Source: Leifsonia shinshuensis
Lineage (GTDB): Bacteria > Actinomycetota > Actinomycetes > Actinomycetales > Microbacteriaceae
Direction: 5' to 3'
Length of the DNA stretch: 64,000 bases
Assembly (NCBI RefSeq): GCF_014217625.1
Contig: NZ_CP043642.1
Location: 54,179-118,178, forward strand
Shown here in pieces: positions 33,233 through 41,894 of this stretch. The position numbers were made by a program, and so were the translations under genes. Within the stretch, counting starts at the first letter, position 1. Each line of letters opens with the position of its first letter. A model generated the notes under the pieces. It ran no database searches and was not told the origin of the DNA. It saw only the letters and a program-made list of their open reading frames with translations.

Positions 33233-33511
33233 ATGGCTCGCAAGAACGCAGAACCCCCTCGACGACGTTCCACTCACGAGGAAGCCAAACCAACCCCGGA
33301 GCAATTGCGTGCCCGCTACCTACGCAAACGCCGGTTCCTGCGCGTCGGCCAACTCATCATGCTGATCGGATTCCTGGTCGGCCTGCAACATTGGCTCGCC
33401 CACCTCGGCGTCTTCGGCACACAGCCCCCCGGCTGGGTCGACCTCGCCGCCGGATACCCGATGGCCGCAGCCCTCATTCTCGCCGGTGCCATCACTGCTG
33501 GCCAGAAATGA
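33233..33511 (+). CDS. Small two-segment membrane protein of the biogenesis operon
   Basis: 92 residues with a basic cytoplasmic N-terminus ([18 protein letters not shown]) and two membrane helices ([20 protein letters not shown] and [16 protein letters not shown]). The AAAGG-containing leader ends just before the ATG. It is located between CcsA and CcdA in many actinobacterial biogenesis operons and has no known function. Its stop is inside the start region of the CcdA gene. Confidence 0.65.
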   Translation: MARKNAEPPRRRSTHEEAKPTPEQLRARYLRKRRFLRVGQLIMLIGFLVGLQHWLAHLGVFGTQPPGWVDLAAGYPMAAALILAGAITAGQK

Positions 33512-34301
33512 CCAGACCCCTCCCGCACCCCAATTGGCGCCGATCGGCGGCGACCTAGTGGGCGCACAATTCGCCTCCATCATCGCCAACGGCGGACTGC
33601 TACTGGCCATCCCGATCGCGATCTTCGCCGGGCTGGTTTCGTTCGCCTCCCCATGCGTGCTCCCGTTGGTGCCCGGGTATCTGGCCTATGTCGGAGGAGT
33701 CACCGGGTCCACGGGGCGCGTCAGCCGACGTCGAACCGCCACCGGAGTCGCGCTTTTCGTCCTCGGCTTTGCCATCGTGTTCATCGCCTACGGTGCCCTG
33801 TTCGGCGCCTTCGGGTCCTGGCTGGTGCGCTGGCAAGACCTCATCACCCGTCTGCTCGGCCTTCTAGTGATCGTGATGGGCCTGGCCTTTATCGGCACCT
33901 TCTCGTTCTTCCAACGCACCCTGAAATTGCCCATCCGTCCCTCGACCGGCATCATCGGCGCACCCCTGCTCGGAATCGTCTTCGGGCTCGGCTGGACACC
34001 CTGCATGGGACCCACCCTTGCCGCCGTCCTCTCGCTCAGCCTGTCCAGTCAATCCGCCGCGCGCGGCGCCATCCTGACCGGCTTCTACTCAATCGGCCTC
34101 GGCATTCCCTTTGTCCTCCTCGCCCTCGGAATCGGTTGGGCGACCGGCGCCATCAGCTTCCTCCGTCGACACATCCGAGCCATCAACATCGCCGGCGGCA
34201 CCGTCCTGATCGTGATCGGCGTCCTCATGGTCACCGGAGTCTGGACCGCGTGGATCTACAGCCTCCAAGCCCTCATCGGCGGGGTCACACTCCCGATCTG
34301 A
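33486..34301 (+). CDS. ccdA: CcdA/DsbD-type thiol-reductant transporter
   Basis: 271 residues (GTG 33486; a later GTG at 33558 also possible). Six membrane helices with the two membrane cysteines in [13 protein letters not shown] and [13 protein letters not shown] that carry electrons from cytoplasmic thioredoxin to the outside. It supplies reducing power to the TlpA-like lipoprotein above. Typical length. No obvious ribosome site is seen for either start, and the 26-bp overlap with the preceding gene suggests coupled translation. Confidence 0.9.
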   Translation: MPSLLARNDQTPPAPQLAPIGGDLVGAQFASIIANGGLLLAIPIAIFAGLVSFASPCVLPLVPGYLAYVGGVTGSTGRVSRRRTATGVALFVLGFAIVFIAYGALFGAFGSWLVRWQDLITRLLGLLVIVMGLAFIGTFSFFQRTLKLPIRPSTGIIGAPLLGIVFGLGWTPCMGPTLAAVLSLSLSSQSAARGAILTGFYSIGLGIPFVLLALGIGWATGAISFLRRHIRAINIAGGTVLIVIGVLMVTGVWTAWIYSLQALIGGVTLPI

Positions 34302-34336
34302 TCAACCGGTCCGACGAACGTCCCGAAGGAGTTCCT

Positions 34337-34741
34337 ATGATCCGAGAACACAACATCGGCGAAAGCGCCGAACGCAACGACGCTCGGCTTCACCTGGTCT
34401 ACACGGGTGTGTGGTCGATGGCGAAGGTATCCCTCCTCGTCGGCCTGATCATGGCCGCAGTCACCGTGCTTGCCAGCACCCTCCTGTGGACGTTCCTCAC
34501 TCAGGTCGGCGCGTTCCACCAGATCGACACCCTCCTCTCTGGCCCGGCAGGCGAGACGACGGCATTCTCCGCCTCAAGCGTTACCAAAGTTGTGAACTTC
34601 GGAACCGTGCTCATCGGATCGATCGTGGTGGGACTCGCCGGTGCGCTGGCGACGATGGTGGGCGGGATGCTTATCGCACTGCTTTACAACCTCAGTTCCA
34701 AAGCGACCGGCGGACTGTTCGTCGGATTCAGACAGGACTGA
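34337..34741 (+). CDS. DUF3566-type membrane protein
   Basis: 134 residues from ATG 34337 with AAGGAG ahead. Two or three hydrophobic segments (VSLLVGLIMAAVTVLASTLL and IGSIVVGLAGALATMVGGML) separated by an outside loop FHQIDTLLSGPAGETTAF. It matches the DUF3566 pattern known from actinobacterial membrane proteins next to gyrA, here on the island in a second context. The role is unknown, but it lies in the same direction as the biogenesis operon and may stabilise one of its complexes. Confidence 0.6.
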   Translation: MIREHNIGESAERNDARLHLVYTGVWSMAKVSLLVGLIMAAVTVLASTLLWTFLTQVGAFHQIDTLLSGPAGETTAFSASSVTKVVNFGTVLIGSIVVGLAGALATMVGGMLIALLYNLSSKATGGLFVGFRQD

Positions 34742-34817
34742 TACCCGAGGTAGCGCGGCACCTAAGGCGCTACGCGCGGCGCCTGCTGCACGCACCGCGC
34801 GGCGGGAAGGGGAAGAC

Positions 34818-34988
34818 GTGGTGCCTGAAGATCAGAGTGAGCGACCCTGGTGGGAAACTGGAGCTGCGCCTGAACCCGTGCTCCCGGCAAAGGCGCGTAA
34901 ACATCGCCTCGTTATCATCGGTGCTGTGCTGCTTGTCGCCGGCGGCGGGCTCGCCTTTTTCCTCTCAATGTTCTCAATGAGAATGTGA
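34818..34988 (+). CDS. Small single-helix membrane protein
   Basis: 56 residues from GTG 34818, preceded by GGAAGGGGAAG. Acidic start (MVPEDQSERPWWETG), one helix (LVIIGAVLLVAGGGLAFFL) and the C-terminal MFSMRM. Such short tail proteins close the operon. A hairpin follows at 34981-34998. Small but with a convincing ribosome site and a perfect membrane segment. Function unknown. Confidence 0.5.
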   Translation: MVPEDQSERPWWETGAAPEPVLPAKARKHRLVIIGAVLLVAGGGLAFFLSMFSMRM

Positions 34989-34998
34989 CGGCACATTC
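34981..34998. terminator. Hairpin between convergent genes
   Basis: GAATGTG, loop ACGG, CACATTC: 7-bp perfect arms covering the last codons of the small membrane-protein gene and the gap to the convergent oxidase gene. It may act in both directions. Confidence 0.5.
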
Positions 34999-35021
34999 CT
35001 CGCCCCAGCACGGGCACCTCA

Positions 35022-36869
35022 TCACGACGACACGTCAATGATCATGGTCAGGCCGCCCGCGCCGTCCTGCTCCACATTGTTGTTCGTGGTGTGGTGATTG
35101 ATATGGCAATGGATCAACCATCTTCCGGGCGCACGGGCCGTCCAGAGGACGTCATAGCGTTGCCCGGGGGCAACGTTGATCGTGTCAGCGGCAAACCGCG
35201 CCGATAGGGCAAGGGTCTCTCCGTCCCTTGCGACCACCTCGAACGGGCCACCGTGGATGTGCATCGGATGAATATCGACAGAGTTCGTTCCGATGAACCG
35301 AACTTTCAGCACCTGTCCGACCTTCATTCGAATCGTCTCGGTGGACGGGTACGCCTTCCCGTTGATCGTGAAGTAGTTTGCCAGCCCACCCTCCATCGGC
35401 ATCGCCGGCCAAGTGAGGCCGTTCCGGTTGAGCCATTCGCCGAGCTGGATGGTGTAGTCCATATCCGCCGGAATCGCATCAGCAGGACGTTTCGGCGCAA
35501 TGATCAGCGCCCCGTAAAGTCCTAACGCCTCTTGACGGTCGGCGTGATCATGCGAGTGGTAAAAGAACGTACCTGCCTGTTTCACCGTGTATTCGTAGGT
35601 GAACGTCTTGCCGGGCTCGATCGGATGTTGAGTGATCTGGGCCGGGCCGTCCATGTCATTGGGAACGTCGAGACCGTGCCAATGCACCGTGGTGGATTCC
35701 GGCAGTCGATTGGTCACATTGATGCGTACGCGATCACCTTGCACAAAATCCAAACGCGGACCGGGAACCTGGCCGTTATACGCGTAAGCGTCCACCCACA
35801 CACCCGGAAGGATCTGCCACCTCACTATCGAGGCAGTGAGGTCGAAGACCTTCACACCGTCGACCATTCGCGGCTGAAGGGCCTGGTCGCCGCGGGCGTT
35901 CCCGGCAGCGGTGGCGGTCACGTCTCTTGGGTCGACCGCGGCCATATCCCGCATCGCAGCTCCCGGGGTGTCGCGCGTCATGATCATCCCGGGCGGCATG
36001 ATGGAACCGCCCACGTCACGGGCGCTTAGGGACATGTTGACCGTCGTGGACGGCGCCGAGATCCCCGCAACAAGGGCAATCATGCCGACAAGGGCAACGG
36101 CCACCAGTTGCGGCCGAGTGGGCTGCTGGGCCCCCGGCAGGCCCATACCGCCCATGCCTTTCATGCCGCCTTCGTGGTTCTGGTGGCTCTCGGCTGGGGC
36201 GGATGGCCGGCGTGTCATCAAGCCGTGCTTGAGGCCCTTATAGACCAACCAGACATTCGCCGGATACGCCAACGCGAAACCCGCGGCAACACCTACCGAC
36301 ATCACCCCCCAAAACACGAGTTCAGTCGGCTCCATTGCCCGCATATCGGGACCCATCATCAGCAATGTCATCACCGGCGCCATGCCCGCCATCATGAAGT
36401 TCATGCTGATGAATTCCGGCAGAAACGTACTGCGCACGTTTTGCAGGTACGTGCCGCCCATCAGGCTTTTCATGAACAAGGATTGAAAAATTAGAAGCCC
36501 GAACGCGAACCCGGCCAGGTACTCGACGATGAGGTCCAGCCACATCGGCAGGCCAAGGGCGGCGGTGATCGCCGCAGCCGCGATGATGCCGGTGGCATCA
36601 CCCGCGACACAATGGATCGTGGAGCCGACGCCCTGTTTCCATAATGGTTTCGTGAACTCTTCATGTTCGCCCGGATGCGGTTCCTTGTCGACCAGCACGT
36701 AGAGCAGTAACCCGATCGGTCCTAGATAGAGCGTGACGAGAATGAAGCCCCACTTCATCACGCCCGGTTCTGGGTTGTTTCGGAATTGGTCCACTCCCAC
36801 GTAGAGGGCAGAGAGGGCCGCCAAGACAAACCAGGCAACGAGGAAATAGTCGATCGGTTGAATAAGCAC
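35022..36869 (-). CDS. DUF4396 membrane module fused to multicopper oxidase
   Basis: 615 residues from GTG 36869, with AAGGAG ahead. The first 215 residues form a DUF4396-type membrane module of five or six helices with Met-rich stretches (FISMNFMMAGMAPVMTLLMM). A Met/Gly spacer (GGMKGMGGMGLPGAQQ) and another helix lead to a cupredoxin part with all copper ligands: HWHG, HSHDHADR, HPMHIHGG and HCHINHH. The position that holds the axial Met or Leu in most oxidases is Asn-rich here. It probably oxidises Cu(I) outside the membrane. Divergent from the gene at 37118, sharing copper operator 2. Confidence 0.85.
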   Translation of the reverse strand: MLIQPIDYFLVAWFVLAALSALYVGVDQFRNNPEPGVMKWGFILVTLYLGPIGLLLYVLVDKEPHPGEHEEFTKPLWKQGVGSTIHCVAGDATGIIAAAAITAALGLPMWLDLIVEYLAGFAFGLLIFQSLFMKSLMGGTYLQNVRSTFLPEFISMNFMMAGMAPVMTLLMMGPDMRAMEPTELVFWGVMSVGVAAGFALAYPANVWLVYKGLKHGLMTRRPSAPAESHQNHEGGMKGMGGMGLPGAQQPTRPQLVAVALVGMIALVAGISAPSTTVNMSLSARDVGGSIMPPGMIMTRDTPGAAMRDMAAVDPRDVTATAAGNARGDQALQPRMVDGVKVFDLTASIVRWQILPGVWVDAYAYNGQVPGPRLDFVQGDRVRINVTNRLPESTTVHWHGLDVPNDMDGPAQITQHPIEPGKTFTYEYTVKQAGTFFYHSHDHADRQEALGLYGALIIAPKRPADAIPADMDYTIQLGEWLNRNGLTWPAMPMEGGLANYFTINGKAYPSTETIRMKVGQVLKVRFIGTNSVDIHPMHIHGGPFEVVARDGETLALSARFAADTINVAPGQRYDVLWTARAPGRWLIHCHINHHTTNNNVEQDGAGGLTMIIDVSS

Positions 36870-36897
36870 GCTGCTCCTTCCCAGGGCGCAAGCGCTG

Positions 36898-36914
36898 ATA
36901 CCCCGGCGGGGTAA
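36898..36914. promoter_or_regulatory. CsoR-type copper operator 2 (ATACC-N7-GGTAA)
   Basis: ATACCCCGGCGGGGTAA, 29 bp before the GTG of the DUF4396-oxidase gene and 204 bp from the divergent hydrolase gene. It has the 5-7-5 layout of the other copper boxes, with one change in the last base. Confidence 0.7.
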
Positions 36915-37117
36915 AAAGTACGCTCAGTTCTCTCGGCAGGCAAGATCGGCAATGGCGTTGCAGGGTCCTTCGAATCAGAGGATCGCGTCGAAGCCTGCCC
37001 GAGCTCGTTGACGGCGTGTTGCGGGAGATTGAGAAGCCGCCGCGGGTTAGCGTCGGGGGGCCAATGACCGATCTCTTTCCGAAAGCTTCGGCTTCGCACC
37101 TATGATTCGGACCCAGA

Positions 37118-38443
37118 ATGCTACGACGTCACGCCTCAACTCCGTCACGCGGCCCGGGCCCGTGGAGACTTTGGGCTGGCCTGGTGATCGCGGTCCTCGT
37201 TGCAGCCTCGGGCGTCGTCACGGCCCCCACAGCGATGGCTGATAGCTATCCATCGTGGGGTGATGTTCAAGCCGCCCGTTCAAACGAGGCGGCAAAACAG
37301 GCCCAAGTCAATGCGATTACCGCGCTGATTTCGAATCTCAAGACGCAAGTGAAAGCGGCCGAAGACGCCGCCGTCGCCCGCGAGAGGGAGAATGAAGCTG
37401 CCCAGCTCGCACTCACTGCGGGCCAAGACAAGGCGGATGCGCTCACAGCCGTCGCCGCGAAGCTGAAGATCAAGTCCGAAACCTCCCACCAGCAGGCGGC
37501 GACGGTCCTGGCGAAGTTCGCCCGCACAGGCGGTCCGAATCTCACCGGCACGCTACTGATCAGCAAGTCCTCAGACCGGGCCGGCCTGCTCTATCGCTTG
37601 AGTAGTTTGGGCAAGCTGACATCGACCATCAACCGGCTGTATTCGCAGGCAGCGCAGGACAGCAACAACGCAAAAGCTGCCAGTGATCAGGCCGTTGCCG
37701 CGAAGGACGCTCTCGCCACGCTTGCCGCTGCCGCAAAGACCGCGTTGGCCAAAGCGGCCCAGGCACAGAAGGACATGATTGCGTCGCTGTCCGCTCAAAC
37801 CGCCCACCAGAACGAGCTTCAGGCCCAACTTGCGTCGCTGACCAGCGCCACCGCTATGACCGAACAGCAGTATCAGGCTGGCGTTGCGGCACGAGCGGCA
37901 GCGGAAGCGGCCGCCGCGGCGGCCGCTCGCGCCGCGGGATCAAGTGCCCCGGTGTCCTCCGACGCCCGCGCCCTCGCCCAAGAGCTGATGGGGTATGTCG
38001 CAGCTGGTCAGCTTTCCGGCTCTTCCCCCGACCACATCATGGAGATCCGATGGATCGCGGAGGGCCGCTCGGTCCCGAACTGCGGGATCGACACCCAAGT
38101 CTTGCAGGTCATGGTGATCGCCCTGCATACCTTCGCAAGCGTCGGCGTCAGCGACATCAACCGGCGCTGTACCGGCCAGATCGAAGGGGCGGGGATCTAC
38201 TCACAGCACTATGCCGGAGGTGGTGGCCACGCGGTGGACTTTTATAGCCTCGGCGGCAGCCAGGCGACCGGCGCAGACGGCAACTCCCTGGCGTTGATCC
38301 GAGTCCTCGACCCGAGGATGCCGTACGGTTCGGGCCTTGGCCAAAGCAACTGCCGAACGGCGGCGGGAAACGAACCCGCCCTGCGCAATTTCCAAGACTT
38401 CTACGACACCTGCAACCACCTTCACATCAACGACCCGATGTAA
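37118..38443 (+). CDS. Secreted coiled-coil protein with M15-like peptidase domain
   Basis: 441 residues. Signal segment LWAGLVIAVLVAASGVV, then YPSWGDVQAARSNEAAKQAQ, nearly the same start as the M23 protein at 27532. A long coiled coil, an Ala/Arg hinge (AAEAAAAAAARAAG) and a C-terminal domain that resembles the protein at 23806 (SDINRRCTGQIEGAG, QHYAGGGGHAVDFY and CNHLHIND) follow. So the exterior part combines the coil of one paralogue with the peptidase domain of another. The zinc pattern H, D and HxH is complete. Probably a regulated cell-wall hydrolase under copper control. Confidence 0.7.
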   Translation: MLRRHASTPSRGPGPWRLWAGLVIAVLVAASGVVTAPTAMADSYPSWGDVQAARSNEAAKQAQVNAITALISNLKTQVKAAEDAAVARERENEAAQLALTAGQDKADALTAVAAKLKIKSETSHQQAATVLAKFARTGGPNLTGTLLISKSSDRAGLLYRLSSLGKLTSTINRLYSQAAQDSNNAKAASDQAVAAKDALATLAAAAKTALAKAAQAQKDMIASLSAQTAHQNELQAQLASLTSATAMTEQQYQAGVAARAAAEAAAAAAARAAGSSAPVSSDARALAQELMGYVAAGQLSGSSPDHIMEIRWIAEGRSVPNCGIDTQVLQVMVIALHTFASVGVSDINRRCTGQIEGAGIYSQHYAGGGGHAVDFYSLGGSQATGADGNSLALIRVLDPRMPYGSGLGQSNCRTAAGNEPALRNFQDFYDTCNHLHINDPM

Positions 38444-38509
38444 CCCTCTCCCTGCCGCAGCACGTCTATGAGGGCGGAGCTGAGAATGCCCCGCGCGCGT
38501 TTCCGCGCC

Positions 38510-38526
38510 ATACCACTGGTGGGTAT
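38510..38526. promoter_or_regulatory. CsoR-type copper operator 3 (ATACC-N7-GGTAT)
   Basis: ATACCACTGGTGGGTAT, 11 bp before the ATG at 38537. It supports that start and predicts copper control of the DUF6153, DUF305 and oxidase genes that follow. Confidence 0.75.
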
Positions 38527-38536
38527 TCTGGAGGAG

Positions 38537-38974
38537 ATGGAGAGTGAGAACGGGCGGCCCCGGACCCGAGCGGCGACGATCGTCGGTCGGGTACTGATGG
38601 TGCTCGCACTCGTCTCCGGAATCGCTGCCATGCACACCGGAATCGACATGCCCATGGCGGCCGCTTCCACCGGGGCCTCCGTCCAGGCGGGCCTAATGAG
38701 CATGCCCTCTTCTCCGGCTGCGCCCACCACGCAACAATCCCCAGACGCGGCGGAGGTGGGAGGTACCTCCACGCCGGCACTAGACGCACCGATGAGCCAC
38801 GACGCTATGCACGCCTGCCTGTTCCTGCTCGGTGCCGCCCTGCTTTTCCTGCTCGCTTCCCCGTTGGGAAACAAGGTTCCGTTCAGCGCGCCTCGACTCA
38901 TCGTGAAATGGCGCCACGCCGCTGCCGTGCGTGTCCGCGATCGGACTCTGGTCCTCCAGGTATTGCGGATTTAG
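38537..38974 (+). CDS. DUF6153-like small membrane protein 2
   Basis: 145 residues from ATG 38537; the open frame goes further back to 38468, but the copper operator covers that part. Helix VLMVLALVSGIAAMHTGIDM, a Met/Ser/Ala-rich outside part with PMSHDAMHAC and a second helix LFLLGAALLFLLASPL, ending TLVLQVLRI. It shares the order and the C-terminal tail with the genes at 25044 and 51861. Met and His are typical copper ligands in outside proteins of this type. Co-directional with the DUF305 gene. Confidence 0.5.
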   Translation: MESENGRPRTRAATIVGRVLMVLALVSGIAAMHTGIDMPMAAASTGASVQAGLMSMPSSPAAPTTQQSPDAAEVGGTSTPALDAPMSHDAMHACLFLLGAALLFLLASPLGNKVPFSAPRLIVKWRHAAAVRVRDRTLVLQVLRI

Positions 38975-39050
38975 AGGCTCCCGGGGAGAGCTCTGCTTCT
39001 CCCCTCCGATACACCCTCGAAATCCCCAAACCAAACCTCTTGGAGTACTG

Positions 39051-39707
39051 ATGAAAATCGCACCTCGTCTCGCCCTCGCCGGCGTGGCCTTGGCCGCTGG
39101 CGGCCTCCTCACCGCCTGTACCGGTTCCGGCATGGGGGACATGTCCGGCATGTCCGGTATGTCCTCGACACCCGCCGCGGCGCACAACGCGCAAGACGTC
39201 ACATTCGCGCAGATGATGATCGTGCACCACGAAGGCGCCATCGAGATGGCCGACCTCGCCCCGTCCCGTGCCGCCTCAACTCAGGTCAAGGACCTGGCCG
39301 CGAAAATCAAAGCCGCCCAGCAGCCCGAGATCGAGCAGATGACGTCCTGGCTGAAGTCCTGGGGTGAACCGGTCACCATGCCCGGGATGGGCTCGAGCTC
39401 TCCGACCCCCAGCGACATGTCCGGAATGGACATGTCCACGCCGATGCCTACCGATTCCTCCAGCATGGGCTCCATGCCCGGGATGACGACGCAAGACATG
39501 GACAGCCTGAAGGCCGCAACCGGGACTGCGTTCGATAAGAGATTCCTCACCCTGATGATCCAGCACCACGAAGGTGCGCTCACCATGGCCAAGCAGGAAC
39601 AGTCGGGTGGCAAGGACGGTGCCGCCATGAAGCTCGCGGATAACATCGTCAGCTCCCAAACTGCGGAGATCGCCGACATGAAAGCCATGCTGACAGCGCT
39701 CGGCTAG
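39051..39707 (+). CDS. DUF305 copper-binding-type lipoprotein
   Basis: 218 residues from ATG 39051 with TTGGAG ahead. Lipoprotein signal GGLLTACTGSG. Two copies of the DUF305 motif: FAQMMIVHHEGAIEMADLA and FLTLMIQHHEGALTMAKQEQ. They are joined by a Met-rich segment (MPGMGSSSPTPSDMSGMDMS). The paired HHEGA motifs and methionines point to metal binding outside the membrane. In copper islands it accompanies multicopper oxidases. Complete and full-length. Confidence 0.9.
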   Translation: MKIAPRLALAGVALAAGGLLTACTGSGMGDMSGMSGMSSTPAAAHNAQDVTFAQMMIVHHEGAIEMADLAPSRAASTQVKDLAAKIKAAQQPEIEQMTSWLKSWGEPVTMPGMGSSSPTPSDMSGMDMSTPMPTDSSSMGSMPGMTTQDMDSLKAATGTAFDKRFLTLMIQHHEGALTMAKQEQSGGKDGAAMKLADNIVSSQTAEIADMKAMLTALG

Positions 39708-39821
39708 CGCGCGGGTCGCGATCTGTGAGTCGCGCCTGACCTTGACCCCGGTGGGGTGGAACCCGCATTCCCCCTGCTCCGCCTCACCGGGCCCCCTCTC
39801 TCTTGATCTGCTCTGCCCACC

Positions 39822-41348
39822 ATGAGGTCCACCATGCCGCTTTCTGCTCAACCCCCACGCCCGCTCACCCGACGCACCTTCCTCAGCGCGAGCATCGGTG
39901 CCGCCACCCTCGCCGCACTGGCTGCGTGCACCCCGGCAACACCCGCTCTGATATCTCCAACTTCCGCTGCCATTGCAGCGGCGGAGAAGACGCGCCAGCG
40001 CACCGGACGGGTTACCGCTGTGGCGTTGGACGCCCAGCCCTCCCAACTCGATCTCGCCGGTCGGGTCGCGAACACATGGACGTTCGGGTCGACACCGGCA
40101 CCTGTCATCCGAGCCCGTGCCGGTGACACTATCCAGGCGGACGTCTCCAACCAGTTACCTACGTCTACCTCGGTGCATTGGCATGGCGTTGCTCTGCGCA
40201 ACGACATGGACGGTGTGCCTCCGCTGACCCAGAACCCGATCGCTGCCGGAGACGCCTTCCGCTATAGCTTTACTGCCGAGCACCCGGGAACCTACTGGTT
40301 CCACCCGCACGTCGGCGTGCAAATCGACCGGGGCCTCTATGGAGCGCTGATCATCGACGATCCGCGAGAACCCCTGAGCTACGACCAAGAATGGATCGTC
40401 ATCCTCGACGACTGGCTCGATGGAGTAACCAGCACACCCGACCAAGTCTTGAACGATCTCTCCAAAGGGATGGGGGCAATGGGGATGAACGGAATGCTCA
40501 TGAGGATGGGAAACATGCTGATGGGCACCAACTCGGCATTGCTCGGTGGCGACACCGGCGACGTCTACTACCCGCTCTATCTGATCAATGGCCGGCCCGC
40601 TGCTGACCCGGAAACCTTCACAAGCAAACCCGGATCGAAAATTCGGATCCGGTTCATCAACGCTGGCGCCGATACTGCATTCCGGGTCGCTATCAGCGGC
40701 CACACCCTGACAATCACCCACACCGACGGGTACCCCGTCCGGCATCGCGAGGTCGACAGTGTCCTAATCGGGATGGGGGAGCGCTACGACGTAATCGTCA
40801 CCGCCGGCGACGGAGTCTTCCCACTCGTTGCATCCGCCGAGGGCAAGGACGCCGCCGCATACGCCATCCTCCGCACCGGCACTGGGGCCGCGCCAGCGCC
40901 CCTGAAGACGCTGCCCGAGCTGAACTCGCCGCGGGTGGGGGTGGCCGAAGATCTGATCGCGGACGACGCGGTGCAGCTGAGGCCACGCGCCGTCGACCGC
41001 ACGGTGCAAATGAAGCTGTCCGGCAGCATGAACTCGTACAAGTGGGCAATCAACGGCCGACAGTTCAATCCGGACCGGCCCTTGCAAGATGCACTCGCGG
41101 TTCACCAGGGGGAGCGGGTGCAACTGGAATTTGTCAACGACACCACCATGTGGCATCCGATGCACCTGCACGGGCACACGTATCAACACCCCGGCCGCGG
41201 TCCCCGCAAAGACACCTCGATCGTCCTTCCGGGCAAGACTCTTCGTGTCGACTTCGACGCCGATAACCCCGGCCTCTGGCTAAGCCACTGCCACAACATC
41301 TACCACGGCGAGTCCGGCATGATGGCCGTGCTCGCCTACCAGAAATAG
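39822..41348 (+). CDS. Multicopper oxidase, Tat-exported (CueO-like)
   Basis: 508 residues from ATG 39822. Tat-type leader RRTFLSASIGAATLAALAAC, also a lipobox candidate at LAAC. All four copper motifs are present: HWHG, HPH, HPMHLHGH and HCHNIYHGESGM, with a Met axial ligand, unlike the DUF4396-fused oxidase. A Met-rich insert (MGAMGMNGMLMRMGNMLMG) resembles the CueO methionine helix that binds Cu(I). It oxidises Cu(I) to less permeable Cu(II) at the cell surface. A weaker palindrome ACCCCGGTGGGGT lies at 39745. Confidence 0.95.
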   Translation: MRSTMPLSAQPPRPLTRRTFLSASIGAATLAALAACTPATPALISPTSAAIAAAEKTRQRTGRVTAVALDAQPSQLDLAGRVANTWTFGSTPAPVIRARAGDTIQADVSNQLPTSTSVHWHGVALRNDMDGVPPLTQNPIAAGDAFRYSFTAEHPGTYWFHPHVGVQIDRGLYGALIIDDPREPLSYDQEWIVILDDWLDGVTSTPDQVLNDLSKGMGAMGMNGMLMRMGNMLMGTNSALLGGDTGDVYYPLYLINGRPAADPETFTSKPGSKIRIRFINAGADTAFRVAISGHTLTITHTDGYPVRHREVDSVLIGMGERYDVIVTAGDGVFPLVASAEGKDAAAYAILRTGTGAAPAPLKTLPELNSPRVGVAEDLIADDAVQLRPRAVDRTVQMKLSGSMNSYKWAINGRQFNPDRPLQDALAVHQGERVQLEFVNDTTMWHPMHLHGHTYQHPGRGPRKDTSIVLPGKTLRVDFDADNPGLWLSHCHNIYHGESGMMAVLAYQK

Positions 41349-41413
41349 CAGCCGCGTCGACTGTCCGCGCGAACAGCTTGGCACCTTCGTGGTGCATGCC
41401 CACTTTGGCGGGA

Positions 41414-41430
41414 ATACGGGCCGGGGGTAT
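41414..41430. promoter_or_regulatory. CsoR-type copper operator 4 (ATACG-N7-GGTAT)
   Basis: ATACGGGCCGGGGGTAT, upstream of copZ, 18 bp before a second copy. Two operators in series are in keeping with strong, cooperative repression of the core copper efflux operon. Confidence 0.75.
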
Positions 41431-41448
41431 CATGTTGTTGAGGGAGGG

Positions 41449-41465
41449 ATACCCCTTGCCCGTAT
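41449..41465. promoter_or_regulatory. CsoR-type copper operator 5 (ATACC-N7-CGTAT)
   Basis: ATACCCCTTGCCCGTAT, 16 bp before the copZ start and 18 bp after operator 4. Confidence 0.75.
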
Positions 41466-41481
41466 TGCTGGAGGAATGACA

Positions 41482-41691
41482 ATGTCGACTACTGAGTATG
41501 AAGTCACCGGGATGACCTGCGGTCACTGTGAGATGTCGGTCCGCGAAGAAGTGGAACAGATCGCAGGTATCGAAAACATCGACGTGTCCGCAACAACCGG
41601 CAAGCTGGTTGTGACCAGCGCGACCGACCTTGATGACGCGCAAGTCTTCGCCGCGGTCAAGGAGGCGGGCTACTCAGCCGTTCGTGTCTGA
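41482..41691 (+). CDS. copZ: CopZ copper chaperone
   Basis: 69 residues from ATG 41482 with GGAGGAA ahead; ATG 41476 is too close to the ribosome site. Single HMA domain with MTCGHC at residues 11-16. It carries Cu(I) in the cytoplasm to the export ATPase and the regulator. Length and motif are exactly those of CopZ. First gene of the core copper-efflux operon, directly behind two CsoR boxes. Confidence 0.95.
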   Translation: MSTTEYEVTGMTCGHCEMSVREEVEQIAGIENIDVSATTGKLVVTSATDLDDAQVFAAVKEAGYSAVRV

Positions 41692-41795
41692 GCTGAGCTC
41701 ACCCATCAAACAGGGTGGAGTGGGGCTGGATGCCCCTTTGGCGCGGGCCTCACCCTCGTCCGGCTGATGTTCCCGGCAGACGCGGTGGGATGTTC

Positions 41796-41826
41796 ACCCA
41801 CTCACGCTGAGCAGTCGCCCGTGAGT
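41796..41826. other. Stem-loop in the copZ-copA gap
   Basis: The 200-bp gap between copZ and copA contains GTGGG/CCCAC around 41785-41801 and ACTCACG/CGTGAGT with a 13-bp loop at 41800-41826. They could end part of the transcript after copZ to make more chaperone than pump; this is inference. Confidence 0.3.
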
Positions 41827-41894
41827 TACACCGGCCCCTCGCGCCGCCAATCCGTTCAACCGCCTGTTGGCGCTGCCCGATCCCGGAGGATCAC

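Noticed and set aside
39745..39757. Possible seventh copper operator ACCCCGGTGGGGT before the Tat-exported oxidase
   Set aside because: It lacks the outer ATA/TAT bases present in all six accepted sites. Noted only as weak.
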